A stretch of 64,000 nucleotides of DNA, from contig CAJYJH010000033.1 of the NCBI GenBank assembly GCA_913775265.1, positions 333,329 to 397,328 on the forward strand, read 5' to 3'. Position 1 is the first letter of the stretch. Each line of letters starts with the position of its first letter. Made by a program: the position numbers and the translations under genes. The DNA comes from an uncultured Mucilaginibacter sp. (lineage in GTDB: Bacteria > Bacteroidota > Bacteroidia > Sphingobacteriales > Sphingobacteriaceae). The notes under the pieces were generated by a model. It made no database searches. It saw only the letters and a list, made by a program, of their open reading frames with translations, and was not told where the DNA came from. Positions 26,049 to 34,935 of this stretch are shown here, in pieces.

Positions 26049-27935
26049 ATGTTGCGTTGTTTTAAGTATTTACTGTTGCTTGCTCTTTTGCCCTTATTTT
26101 TTTCATGCCAGGATGAGCAAAAACAGATACCCATCAGTGACTTCTTTAAAACGCCCGAAAAAAGTTTTATCAAAATCTCTCCCGATGGTAAGTATTTGGC
26201 TTACTTAAAACCCTACAAAGAAAAACAGAACCTTTTTATCCAATCGTTAGCCGATGGTAAAGAGCGCATGGCAACTTCTTTTACCGATAATCCCATCCGC
26301 GATTATTTCTGGACCTACAATAATCAGCTGGTATTTAACCAGGATGTGGGCGAAAATGAGGAATTTAGCCTGTATGCATTAAATGTAAAAACTTTGCAGA
26401 TGCGTACGCTGCTTACACAGGTTAAAACCCGTATGTGGCTGCTTAACCGTAACCGCAAGGAGCCGGATGTGATCACCATTGTAATGAACAAGCGTAACCC
26501 GGCAACATTTGATGTTTATAAGCTAAACCTGACCAGCGGACAATTATCGCTATACATCGCCAACCCCGGTAACATTACCGAGTGGTATCCGGATAACGAT
26601 GGTAAAATAAAACTGGCTAAAGCTACTGATGGGGTTGATGAGACTATCTTGTATCGTACCAGTGATGAGTCGCCTTTTAAACCTATCATCAAAAATAATT
26701 TTAAGAATAAGGTCGATCCCATTGCGATAACCACTAAGGGCAATTCATTTTATGCCTTATCTAATGTTAACCGTGATAAATCTGCTTTGGTTGAAATTGA
26801 TGCGAATACAGGTAAAGAAGTAAAGGTGGTTTACAGTACAGATAAAGCTGACGTGATGGATTACGGCTACTCGCGTAATCGACACAGGTTGGAATACGCC
26901 GGATGGGAGGACGACAAACCACATAAGTACTTTTTAAATGACGAGTTTAAAAGCATTTATAGCGATATAAAAACTAAGGTTAATGGTGGCGTAGTTAAGT
27001 TTGTTGACAGGGATACCTCAGAATCTAAGTATATCATTATCACTTATACCGACCGTAACCCGGGTACTTTTTACCTGTACGAACGTAAGGGCGGTAAACT
27101 AACCCGTTTAAGTAATTTAAACGCCAGCTTAAAGCCAGAAGAATTATGCGCCATGAAACCGGTATCGTTCCGCGCTGCCGATGGTATGCTGATTAATGGT
27201 TACCTCACTTTACCATTAGGTAAGAAAAAAGAAAATTATCCTTTAGTAGTGATGCCGCACGATTGGCCACGGAATCGTAACGTATGGGGATACAATGCTG
27301 AGGTACAGTTTTTAGCCAACCGTGGTTATGCAGTTTTCCAGGTAAATTACCGCGGCTCCACCGGTTACGGCAAAGCATTTTGGAGCGCCGGTTTTAAACA
27401 GGTGGGCGGTAAGATACAAAGCGATATTGCCGACGGTGTTAATTGGTTGATCAAAGAAAAAGTAGCCGATCCAAAAAGGGTGGCTATTATGGGAGCCAGG
27501 TTCGGTGGTTTTTCAGCTTTATACGGCGTTTCGTTTTATCCTAAGCTATACAAATGTGCTATTGTGCAGTATGGATTAATCAACTTTTTCACCTACATCA
27601 AAGATATTCCGCCTTACCGCCAGCCGCAGTTGCAGATGACCTACGAGCAGGTAGGTAACCCGGAAACAGATGCCAATTTATTTAGGGCTATCTCGCCGGT
27701 ATTTCATACCGACAAAATCAAATCTCCTGTTTTGATGTTTCAGGGAGCTAAAGATCCGCGGGCTAACATCAGCGAGATTAATCAGTTTGTTCGGGAAATA
27801 CAAAAGCGCAACGTTCCCATCAGGTACATTTTGAAAGCTAACGAGAGATACTCTTTCCGGAGTGAACATAACCGGATGGATATGTATTCGCAAATTGAGC
27901 GCTTCTTAGACGACTACCTGAAAGTTAAGCCTTAA
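26049..27935 (+). CDS. S9 prolyl-oligopeptidase-like lipoprotein lacking the catalytic Ser and His (pseudo-peptidase)
   Basis: 628 residues from the ATG at 26049 (the frame opens earlier at a TTG, 26022). The lipoprotein signal MLRCFKYLLLLALLPLFFS precedes Cys20. Residues about 35-375 form a beta-propeller-like domain (SPDGKYLAYLKP) and 390-628 an alpha/beta-hydrolase domain clearly of S9 type (ANRGYAVFQVNYRGSTGYG). The nucleophile motif, normally GxSYGG, reads GARFGG with Arg484 in place of Ser. The His motif, normally EGHGF, reads ERYSF with Tyr601 in place of His. Asp569 (GAKDPR) remains, and the usual HGGP motif is HDWP. It is therefore expected to be inactive as a peptidase. It is followed after 6 bases by a histidine kinase, suggesting a ligand-binding or sensing role. 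Confidence 0.88.
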   Translation: MLRCFKYLLLLALLPLFFSCQDEQKQIPISDFFKTPEKSFIKISPDGKYLAYLKPYKEKQNLFIQSLADGKERMATSFTDNPIRDYFWTYNNQLVFNQDVGENEEFSLYALNVKTLQMRTLLTQVKTRMWLLNRNRKEPDVITIVMNKRNPATFDVYKLNLTSGQLSLYIANPGNITEWYPDNDGKIKLAKATDGVDETILYRTSDESPFKPIIKNNFKNKVDPIAITTKGNSFYALSNVNRDKSALVEIDANTGKEVKVVYSTDKADVMDYGYSRNRHRLEYAGWEDDKPHKYFLNDEFKSIYSDIKTKVNGGVVKFVDRDTSESKYIIITYTDRNPGTFYLYERKGGKLTRLSNLNASLKPEELCAMKPVSFRAADGMLINGYLTLPLGKKKENYPLVVMPHDWPRNRNVWGYNAEVQFLANRGYAVFQVNYRGSTGYGKAFWSAGFKQVGGKIQSDIADGVNWLIKEKVADPKRVAIMGARFGGFSALYGVSFYPKLYKCAIVQYGLINFFTYIKDIPPYRQPQLQMTYEQVGNPETDANLFRAISPVFHTDKIKSPVLMFQGAKDPRANISEINQFVREIQKRNVPIRYILKANERYSFRSEHNRMDMYSQIERFLDDYLKVKP

Positions 27936-27941
27936 GTAGCA

Positions 27942-29588
27942 ATGACGGCAGGAGCCCACAAAAACGTTTACCGGAAAAACTTTTCACTGATTGCTGCATT
28001 CCTGGTGCTGATCACCGTGACGCTGATTATCGCCCTGATTATCGCATACAATCTCACCTCACGTTATGTAGAAAACGAATTTAACCTACGTAAGCTTGAC
28101 GTACTGGAAAGAGCGATTAAACCTTATAATGACTTTTTTCAAAACCGTATCCCCGAAATTACATCTTATCAGGGCTTTTTAGATTCGGCCTCGGCTGCCA
28201 ATTATGCGCGCTCTGTATTCGACGACTATCCGTTTGTAAAATCAATCAGGTACAATGAAATTACCGTAGGCAGCAAGTCGGAGAATTATACGGGTAATGG
28301 TATGGATATCGTGATGAAAGCAGTTTACGAATATCAGCCTGTCATCAGAAGAGTGGTAGGTACGCGACTGGCTGTTGATGTAGCCAACGAGGATTTTAAA
28401 ACGATGGCTGCTAAACTCAACTATTATATTGCAGTAGCCGATACTTCACGTGTACCCAATCAGGATGAAATATATCGCACCTTTTATGATGTTCAGCCCA
28501 GTAAGATCAGTTACCTGAACATTCCGCGCCGCGAAGAAATAAGAAGTTACCGCGAACTGCAAAAAGGCAGGCGTACCCGTGCTTTATACAAGCAAAACAT
28601 GATGACGTTTTTGCTGGATGTATTTGCTTTAAAAATCACCAATACCCATCCCGAGTTATACCAGCATGTTACTGTGCAACCGGTCGTTTACGACCCATTA
28701 AATGCCAACGATAATGAACTACGTACTGAGGTAGCTTTTCCGGGAGCATTTGCTGATTATAAAATTTATTTTAACTCGCAAAAAAGCCACCTGGACACCG
28801 AAGTTAACCGGCGCTTTATGCCTATTGCGGGCATTGTGTTATTAATTTATGTGTTTATGGTACTGATTGGTTGGCTAATTTACCGTAACCTGAACACCAA
28901 CTTGAAACTCTTTAAACTGCAGTACGATTTTATCAACAACTTTACCCACGAGTTTAAAACACCGGTAAGCGTGATTAAAATAGCCGGTTCTAATTTACGT
29001 GGTGATGGTGAGCTCACTGAGCGGCAACGTAAACATTACGGTAAAATACTCGATGAGGAAGCCGACAAGTTAAACGAGTTGATGAATAAACTGCTCTCTT
29101 TTACACAAATCGAGAACCGGTCAATTAAATTAAACAAGGAAGAAATAAACCTGGAGCAATTTGTACAAAAGTATATTAACACCTTTAGCATTAAATACCC
29201 TGATTTTAAGTTAGGGTACCTAGTTGATGGCATTTATAACTTTTATACCGACCCGGTTTTATTAGGTAGTATATTTCAGAACCTGATCGAGAATGCCTAC
29301 AAGTATTCTAATCCGGGACGAAAGGATTTGTTTATCCGGATTGCATTCGAAAAGCGGAACATTGTTTTTTCGTTTACTGATAAAGGCATCGGGATACCTA
29401 AAAGCGAAATTAATAACGTATTTAAAAAGTTTTATCGTATCGAAAACCAGTATAACCAAAACGGTAGCGTGGGCTTAGGTTTGGCTTTTTGTAAAGAACT
29501 GGTTAACTTTATGAACGGAGACTTGCAGGTAAAAAGTAAAGTTAACGAAGGCTCGGAATTTATAGTGACCCTGCCTTATGAAAATTAA
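27942..29588 (+). CDS. Sensor histidine kinase with a large extracytoplasmic domain
   Basis: 548 residues. Helix 1 is at about 14-37 and helix 2 at about 294-316, enclosing about 255 periplasmic residues that I do not recognise. There is no HAMP; the DHp domain follows directly, with phospho-acceptor His336 in NFTHEFKTPVSV. The ATPase domain has NLIENAYKYS (N box), FTDKGIGIP (G1) and GSVGLGLAFCKELV (G2). It starts 6 bases after the pseudo-peptidase gene and ends 3 bases before the response regulator, so the three form one unit. Confidence 0.93.
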   Translation: MTAGAHKNVYRKNFSLIAAFLVLITVTLIIALIIAYNLTSRYVENEFNLRKLDVLERAIKPYNDFFQNRIPEITSYQGFLDSASAANYARSVFDDYPFVKSIRYNEITVGSKSENYTGNGMDIVMKAVYEYQPVIRRVVGTRLAVDVANEDFKTMAAKLNYYIAVADTSRVPNQDEIYRTFYDVQPSKISYLNIPRREEIRSYRELQKGRRTRALYKQNMMTFLLDVFALKITNTHPELYQHVTVQPVVYDPLNANDNELRTEVAFPGAFADYKIYFNSQKSHLDTEVNRRFMPIAGIVLLIYVFMVLIGWLIYRNLNTNLKLFKLQYDFINNFTHEFKTPVSVIKIAGSNLRGDGELTERQRKHYGKILDEEADKLNELMNKLLSFTQIENRSIKLNKEEINLEQFVQKYINTFSIKYPDFKLGYLVDGIYNFYTDPVLLGSIFQNLIENAYKYSNPGRKDLFIRIAFEKRNIVFSFTDKGIGIPKSEINNVFKKFYRIENQYNQNGSVGLGLAFCKELVNFMNGDLQVKSKVNEGSEFIVTLPYEN

Positions 29589-29591
29589 ATC

Positions 29592-30281
29592 ATGAATACA
29601 GAAATAAAGATTGCTCTTGTTGAGGATGACGAAAACTTACGCTTTTTAGTAGCCGAGCGGCTGGAGAGCGAAGGCTACAAGGTACTTGAGGCAGCCAATG
29701 GCACCGATGCCGAAAAAATAATATTGGAGAACATGCCCGACATTGTTTTGATGGACTGGATGTTGCCCGGCAAGCAAGGCTCTGAAGTTTGCAGTAACAT
29801 CAGGCAAAAAGGTTTTGATAAGCTGGTGATTATGATGACAGCCAAAGCGCAGGATATCGACAAAATTGAGGCCTACAATTTTGGTGTGTCTGATTATATC
29901 ACCAAGCCGTTTAACATGGATGTGCTGGTGGCTATGATTGATAATAAAATCAAGTTCTCGCTAAATAGCGATAAGTCGGAAGTGCATCGTTTTGCTGATA
30001 TGGAGCATCACCCCAATACTCATTTACTGATAAAATCGGGTCGGAAAATTGAGCTGACCATTTTAGAAAACCGCATACTGCTATACTTCCTTAAAAATAA
30101 AAATAAGGTTATTAACCGCGAGGAATTGATGATGGAGGTATGGGGCTACAACGCTGATGTAAATACCCGTACGTTAGATATACATATAGTAAGGCTGCGC
30201 AAAAAGATCGAAAATAACCCTGATTCGCCGCAATATTTACAGACCGTCCGCGGAGTAGGCTATAAATTTGCTTACGAATAG
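29592..30281 (+). CDS. OmpR/PhoB-type response regulator
   Basis: 229 residues. The receiver domain (about 5-120) has the acidic pair EDDE, phospho-acceptor Asp55 in VLMDWMLPG and Lys in YITKPF. The winged-helix DNA-binding domain (about 133-229) shows NREELMMEVWGY, RTLDIHIVRLRKKIE and the terminal TVRGVGYKF. It is the cognate partner of the kinase encoded 3 bases upstream. The target genes are not known; the pseudo-peptidase gene at the head of the operon is one candidate. Confidence 0.95.
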   Translation: MNTEIKIALVEDDENLRFLVAERLESEGYKVLEAANGTDAEKIILENMPDIVLMDWMLPGKQGSEVCSNIRQKGFDKLVIMMTAKAQDIDKIEAYNFGVSDYITKPFNMDVLVAMIDNKIKFSLNSDKSEVHRFADMEHHPNTHLLIKSGRKIELTILENRILLYFLKNKNKVINREELMMEVWGYNADVNTRTLDIHIVRLRKKIENNPDSPQYLQTVRGVGYKFAYE

Positions 30282-30307
30282 GCAAACAGGCGAATGTACT
30301 TATTGAA

Positions 30308-30946
30308 CTAAAGCTGCACTGATGTGCGGCTTTTTTTGTAGGCTTTCGCCGATATAAAATTCCCGTAAAAGGTTTTTTCTGAGATTAGTTGGTACTGATA
30401 CTCAGTAAAAACTCCGGCTGTGTCGGGCAGTTGCGTTACCTTAACTGCATTTAGCATCCTGAAAAAATAATACATGGTTTTAAGCATTACTTTTTGCCAG
30501 ATTGGACCGGTTAGCTGAAAGTCGGTATTAAGCCACAAACCTTCAGGCTTAAGCCATTGACGAATGCGCGGGAATATATGGAAGAGCTCTTGTGTCGAAA
30601 AGTTGTCGAACAGAAATGCTGTAATAATTACATCGAACTCTGACTGTAAAGATGAGTTGCCAATGTCCTGTGTAATGTAAGTTACTTTGTTTTGAGCAGT
30701 ATTTCGTTTGCGAGAAAGTGCCATCATGTTGGCTGATATTTCTACGTAAGTGATATGAAGTCCTGAAGGATAGAGTTTAGTGATACTCTCCAATATTTGT
30801 CCGGTTCCTCCACCAATAATTAAAATGCTGGCTCCCGGCGAGATAAGATTTAAAAAATGCTCTTGTGCACGAACTTGGGCGCTCCCAAACACCAGTTTGG
30901 ATAGACCTTCATAAAACCAGGAGGCATTATCATAATCGGCCGACAT
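30308..30946 (-). CDS. Class I SAM-dependent methyltransferase
   Basis: 212 residues. SAM-binding motif I is ILIIGGGTGQILE (about 41-53), the acidic loop end is TYVEISANMM, and motif IV is FDVIITAFLFDNFS. It has no signal peptide. It starts 3 bases after the UbiA-like gene and the two are surely co-transcribed; a lipid or quinone-like substrate is plausible but unproven. The C-terminus (KKSRTSVQL) is encoded by the opposite operon's terminator hairpin, so its end may be evolutionarily recent. Confidence 0.86.
   Translation of the reverse strand: MSADYDNASWFYEGLSKLVFGSAQVRAQEHFLNLISPGASILIIGGGTGQILESITKLYPSGLHITYVEISANMMALSRKRNTAQNKVTYITQDIGNSSLQSEFDVIITAFLFDNFSTQELFHIFPRIRQWLKPEGLWLNTDFQLTGPIWQKVMLKTMYYFFRMLNAVKVTQLPDTAGVFTEYQYQLISEKTFYGNFISAKAYKKSRTSVQL
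30310..30338 (+). terminator. Terminator of the pseudo-peptidase/kinase/regulator operon
   Basis: A 10-bp stem with one G-T pair (30310-30319 with 30324-30333), loop TGAT, then a T run. It lies inside the 3' end of the convergent methyltransferase gene, so the last codons of that gene also encode this hairpin. Confidence 0.82.
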
Positions 30947-30949
30947 ATC

Positions 30950-31825
30950 TCAGAACCAATTAAAGACCACTAATGCCGCGTATTGTAGAATGAGTACACC
31001 GTCTAAATAAAAGAAATAGTAGTACTCATTACGCTGCCAGGTAGATTTAAAGATCAGCCAGCCGGTTAACACTGTAACCAGCGCAAGCGCCCAAAAATCG
31101 GGGCTTAGCCCCATGTCGCGAAACACGAAAAGTAGAACCAAATAACCGGCTAAAAGTACTTGACAAAACAAGTAAGCTTTCTGCTCCCCAAATGCTACAG
31201 GGATAGTTTTTAAGCCTGCAATTTTATCTTGAAACAGATCGCGAATATCAAAGGGTACGGTGAGGGCTCCGATAAACAAGAAGCGTTTACCAACCAGTAT
31301 AAGGGTGTCGGTATTAGTTAAATAGGTTTGCCCCAAAGCCTTGGATTGCAACACAGGTAAGAGTACGCAACTTAATGTCCATACTACGGTAATTAAGATA
31401 GGTTTCAGCCCGGGAATGTTTCGCAAACCGGTTTTGCGGCCACTATGCGTAAACACTGGTAAGCCATAGCCGATGGATAATGCTGCCAAAAAGATAAGCA
31501 GCAATTTTGAATCCGTTGACATCAGGAAAAACAGCGGAAGCAAGCTGAGCATTGATACGATGGTAATGCCTACCATCAGCTGGTAATATTTAAAAAACCA
31601 GCGTACCCGGCGATATGGGGAGCTCTCGGGGCGTTTAGGCCGTATAATCAGCATGCAGAAGTTATACAGGCCTAAAGTTGAGGTAAAAAGTAGCACCAGT
31701 ACCGGACAATTGGGCTTGGCGCCTATTAAATGAAACGTAACCAAACCCTGTGCTACCGCGCACAGTGCCATAAACACATTGCTGAACAACAAGGCATCAA
31801 AGGCTGGCTGAAGGTACTTTTTCAT
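30950..31825 (-). CDS. UbiA-superfamily-like membrane protein lacking the first Asp motif
   Basis: 291 residues from the ATG at 31823-31825 (a TTG 12 bases upstream is the other option). Eight or nine helices. The second prenyltransferase motif is well kept as PFDIRDLFQDKIAGLKTIP (D193, D196, D200). The first motif, normally NDxxDxxxD, is replaced by LYNFCMLIIRP (about 53-63), so Mg-diphosphate binding is doubtful. It could be a specialised prenyltransferase-like protein or an inactive relative. It pairs with the methyltransferase encoded 3 bases downstream. Confidence 0.72.
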   Translation of the reverse strand: MKKYLQPAFDALLFSNVFMALCAVAQGLVTFHLIGAKPNCPVLVLLFTSTLGLYNFCMLIIRPKRPESSPYRRVRWFFKYYQLMVGITIVSMLSLLPLFFLMSTDSKLLLIFLAALSIGYGLPVFTHSGRKTGLRNIPGLKPILITVVWTLSCVLLPVLQSKALGQTYLTNTDTLILVGKRFLFIGALTVPFDIRDLFQDKIAGLKTIPVAFGEQKAYLFCQVLLAGYLVLLFVFRDMGLSPDFWALALVTVLTGWLIFKSTWQRNEYYYFFYLDGVLILQYAALVVFNWF

Positions 31826-31933
31826 TTGTAAATGCAATGATAAGTATGCAACCTTTGTTTGTGAAATATTAAGTGATTTTTAATTACTTAAGTATTCTTA
31901 CTGCCGGAGATTCGAGTGGCAGGATTTATTAGC

Positions 31934-33223
31934 TTATACATTAGGCTTGGTACCACTCCGCAACTCAAAAATGGTAATTTCGGGCAGTATGCCTACGCGG
32001 CCAGGGTACCCCAAAAAGCCATAGCCAACATTTACATATAATTGCTGATTATCTTGGTGATACAAGCCTGCCCATTCTTTGTAAACAAACTGGATAGGAC
32101 TCCACTGGAAACGTTCTGTCTGCAAACCAAATTGCATACCATGCGTATGACCCGAAAACATCACGTCTATTTGCTTATAGTTAGGCAATACCTGAGCGCG
32201 CCAATGCGATGGGTCGTGCGATAGTAATAGTTTGACCGGCAGATCGTCAGTATCTTTAACCGCTAAGTCCAGCTTACCATATTTAGGGAAACGGCTGAGA
32301 GATCCCCAGTTTTCAACGCCTAAAATGCCAATTTCTTCACCATCAACTTTTAAACGCCTGTTGGTGTTTCTTAATAAATCCCAACCCATATTTTTATGGG
32401 TAACTAATAGGTCATCAAAGTTTTTTTGTTTGGCTGCCTGGCTCGGCCAGTCTTTGTAATCGCCATAATCATGATTGCCTAAGCTGGAATAAACACCTAA
32501 CGGCGCTTTTATTTTGGCAAAAATATCCTGGTATTCGCGCATTTCGTTGCTCTGCTTGTTCACCAGGTCGCCGGTAAAAAATATGAAGTCTGGTTTTTCA
32601 GCCAAAAGTAAATCTACACCTCCGGTTACGGCTTTTTTATTATAAAAGCTGCCGGAATGAATATCCGAGATCTGTCCAAGCTTAATACCATCAAACTTTT
32701 TGGGCAGGTTAGGTAACCATAGTGTGCGCCGTTTAACGCGGTAATCGTATACACCGTTAATCATACCATAAGTTAAGCCCGCCAACGGAAGTGATCCGGC
32801 AATGAGGCCTGCTTTTAAAATAAACTCCGAACGCTTTATTTTGTTAGGATTAACTTCTTCAGGTGCGCTTGTTGGCTGTGCTGATGTTGTAAGTGCTGGC
32901 TGTTCGGGCTTACGCTTAAGCCTTACAAAAAAGCGACGAACATCATCGATGATGACAAAAGGCAGGAAAAATACTTTGCAAAACAACGTTAGGAAAAATC
33001 CTAACAATACAGCGCCTTTAAAACCCAGGTTAAATTTGAGAAATATGCTGGAGATTACGCCGATGACCAATAGTATAGAAAATATCCAGTAGCCCCTTAA
33101 AAACTTTTTGCTTTGTACAAAGCGCCATTTAGTAAAACCGTTGCGCAAGGCGTTAACAATATACCAGTCGGCAATTAAAAGGCCAATACAAATAGAAACG
33201 AGCGTAAGGGAATGTCCCTCCAT
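31934..33223 (-). CDS. Membrane-anchored metallophosphoesterase
   Basis: 429 residues. The N-terminal part has three helices (about 6-24, 45-63, 68-93), a flexible Pro/Ala/Thr-rich linker (about 107-125) and a further hydrophobic stretch KAGLIAGSLPLAGLTYGM. The phosphoesterase domain (from about 170) has ISDIHSG, FFTGDLVN, LGNHDYG, LLSHDPSHW and SGHTHGMQFG, all metal ligands present, as in YkuE/LpxH-like enzymes. The substrate may be a lipid or cell-wall diphosphate; unproven. It is a lone gene; the 108 bases between its stop and the UbiA-like gene hold nothing clear. Confidence 0.85.
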   Translation of the reverse strand: MEGHSLTLVSICIGLLIADWYIVNALRNGFTKWRFVQSKKFLRGYWIFSILLVIGVISSIFLKFNLGFKGAVLLGFFLTLFCKVFFLPFVIIDDVRRFFVRLKRKPEQPALTTSAQPTSAPEEVNPNKIKRSEFILKAGLIAGSLPLAGLTYGMINGVYDYRVKRRTLWLPNLPKKFDGIKLGQISDIHSGSFYNKKAVTGGVDLLLAEKPDFIFFTGDLVNKQSNEMREYQDIFAKIKAPLGVYSSLGNHDYGDYKDWPSQAAKQKNFDDLLVTHKNMGWDLLRNTNRRLKVDGEEIGILGVENWGSLSRFPKYGKLDLAVKDTDDLPVKLLLSHDPSHWRAQVLPNYKQIDVMFSGHTHGMQFGLQTERFQWSPIQFVYKEWAGLYHQDNQQLYVNVGYGFLGYPGRVGILPEITIFELRSGTKPNV

Positions 33224-33249
33224 AAAAGCTTAATAGTTAATGTTCATAT

Positions 33250-33293
33250 AAAAGATAAGCCTGTAAACATTTTAAATGTTATACAGGCTTATC
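33250..33293 (-). terminator. Terminator after the MoxR-like ATPase gene
   Basis: A perfect 12-bp stem (33254-33265 with 33282-33293) with an inner AACAT/ATGTT helix. Read on the minus strand it is followed by TTTTATAT. Confidence 0.8.
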
Positions 33294-33315
33294 TAAAGCG
33301 GTACAAAGTTAATGA

Positions 33316-34824
33316 TTAATAGCGGTCGTCATCTTCTAAATCATCTTCGTCTGGCTGCATGTTAAACAAACTGTCAAACATGTCCGAAAAGGCAAAGCCA
33401 TTATCCAGAAAACCTTTGTTAAGTTGCGAAAACTCGGCTAAGCCGTGCAATACAAATTCCATCAACAGCAGTTGTTGATTTTCGGTCAAGCGCGAGTGAA
33501 ACTGCTTTACAAAGTCTTTTAAACCGGTTACCGAGTTCAAAGCTTTCTTATAATCGGCTATAGGCAAATCGTCAACCAACGAAAGATTGTTACCGCTCGC
33601 AAACCAACCGATAATCTCGTTATAAGGATTAGCCTTTTTGCTCTTTTTAGCTTTTTCGGGATCAGGGAAGAATTGTAGCAAAAGCGACTTAATAGCTTTA
33701 CCAATAAGGATATTAGCCACTTTAGCCGGACCTTCCAGCTCGCCTTCGTATACTAACTCTATTTTACCGGTAATGGCCGGGATTACACCTAAAAAATCGG
33801 AGATGCGCACAAAGGTGCTTTTCTCGTTATTGATAATCATCCGGCGTTCGGCGTTGCTGATTAGGTTCTCGTAAGCCGAGATAGTCAGACGGGCGGATAC
33901 CCCCGATTTTTTATCAATGTACTCTGAGTTGCGCGCTTCAAAAGCAATTTGCTCAACTAAATCTTTCACCAGTCCATCTGCCTCTACAGCTACTCTTTGC
34001 TCCGGCGTTAACAAAGCCTCCTGTTGCGTAATTTTGCGTGATACCTCTACCGAACGAGGGTAGTGAGTTAAGATCTGACTTTCGATACGGTCTTTAAGCG
34101 GTGTTACGATGGAGCCACGGTTGGTGTAATCTTCGGGGTTGGCGGTAAATACAAATTGCAGGTCTAAAGGTAAGCGCAGCTTAAAACCTCTGATCTGAAT
34201 ATCTTTTTCTTGTAGGATGTTAAATAACGATACTTGTATGCGCGCTTGCAAGTCGGGCAATTCGTTAATTACGAATATGCTGCGGTGCGCACGTGGGATT
34301 AGGCCAAAGTGAATTACCCGCTCGTCAGAATAAGTAAGCTTCAAGGTGGCAGCCTTTATAGGGTCAACGTCACCAATTAAATCGGCTACCGTAACATCAG
34401 GTGTTGCCAGTTTTTCGGTATAACGTTCTGAACGGTGTACCCAGGCAATCGGGGTGTCATCGCCTTTGGTTTCTACTTCATTATGCCCGTACCATGATAT
34501 GGGTGCCAGCGGATCATCATATAACTCAGAACCGGCAATGTACGGCATATACTCATCTAAAAGGTTTACCAATAGGCGGGCAATGCGGGTTTTGGCTTGA
34601 CCACGTAAACCTAACAATAAAATGTTATGGCGTGAAAGTATAGCTGTCTGCAAATCGGGTATTACGGTATCTTCATAACCAATAATCCCTTCAAAGCCAC
34701 CTTCGTGTTTTTTTTGCAGTTGCAGTATCAGATTTTCTCTCAGTTCTTCTTTAACCGACCGGCTACGATAATCGGTTTGTTTTAATTGCCCGAGGGTTGT
34801 TATATTCAATAGTTCGTTTGCCAT
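33316..34824 (-). CDS. MoxR/magnesium-chelatase-ChlI-like AAA+ ATPase
   Basis: 502 residues. Walker A is GLRGQAKT (72-79), the Walker B-like region is SIFVINELPDLQ, and an arginine-rich sensor region follows; PRAHRSIF and LFNILQEKDIQIRGF are ChlI/RavA-like. The C-terminal 150 residues are helical and acidic (ending EDDLEDDDRY). The gene just upstream at 34936 encodes a VWA protein, the classic MoxR partner; together they probably form a chaperone-like machine. The client is unknown. The 111-base gap between them shows no terminator. Confidence 0.86.
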   Translation of the reverse strand: MANELLNITTLGQLKQTDYRSRSVKEELRENLILQLQKKHEGGFEGIIGYEDTVIPDLQTAILSRHNILLLGLRGQAKTRIARLLVNLLDEYMPYIAGSELYDDPLAPISWYGHNEVETKGDDTPIAWVHRSERYTEKLATPDVTVADLIGDVDPIKAATLKLTYSDERVIHFGLIPRAHRSIFVINELPDLQARIQVSLFNILQEKDIQIRGFKLRLPLDLQFVFTANPEDYTNRGSIVTPLKDRIESQILTHYPRSVEVSRKITQQEALLTPEQRVAVEADGLVKDLVEQIAFEARNSEYIDKKSGVSARLTISAYENLISNAERRMIINNEKSTFVRISDFLGVIPAITGKIELVYEGELEGPAKVANILIGKAIKSLLLQFFPDPEKAKKSKKANPYNEIIGWFASGNNLSLVDDLPIADYKKALNSVTGLKDFVKQFHSRLTENQQLLLMEFVLHGLAEFSQLNKGFLDNGFAFSDMFDSLFNMQPDEDDLEDDDRY

Positions 34825-34935
34825 TCGTGTTCTTATAAGTATTTAAATGCTAACTCAACGGTCAGTATATTATTATTGTCGATGTATAAAGTCTATTTAA
34901 TCGGATTTACGGACTAACCTACTTATTAGCTCTTA

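Noticed and set aside
32750..32880. Tat signal in the membrane phosphoesterase (KRSEFILKAG)
   Set aside because: Only one Arg, an internal position after three helices; better read as a normal hydrophobic segment.
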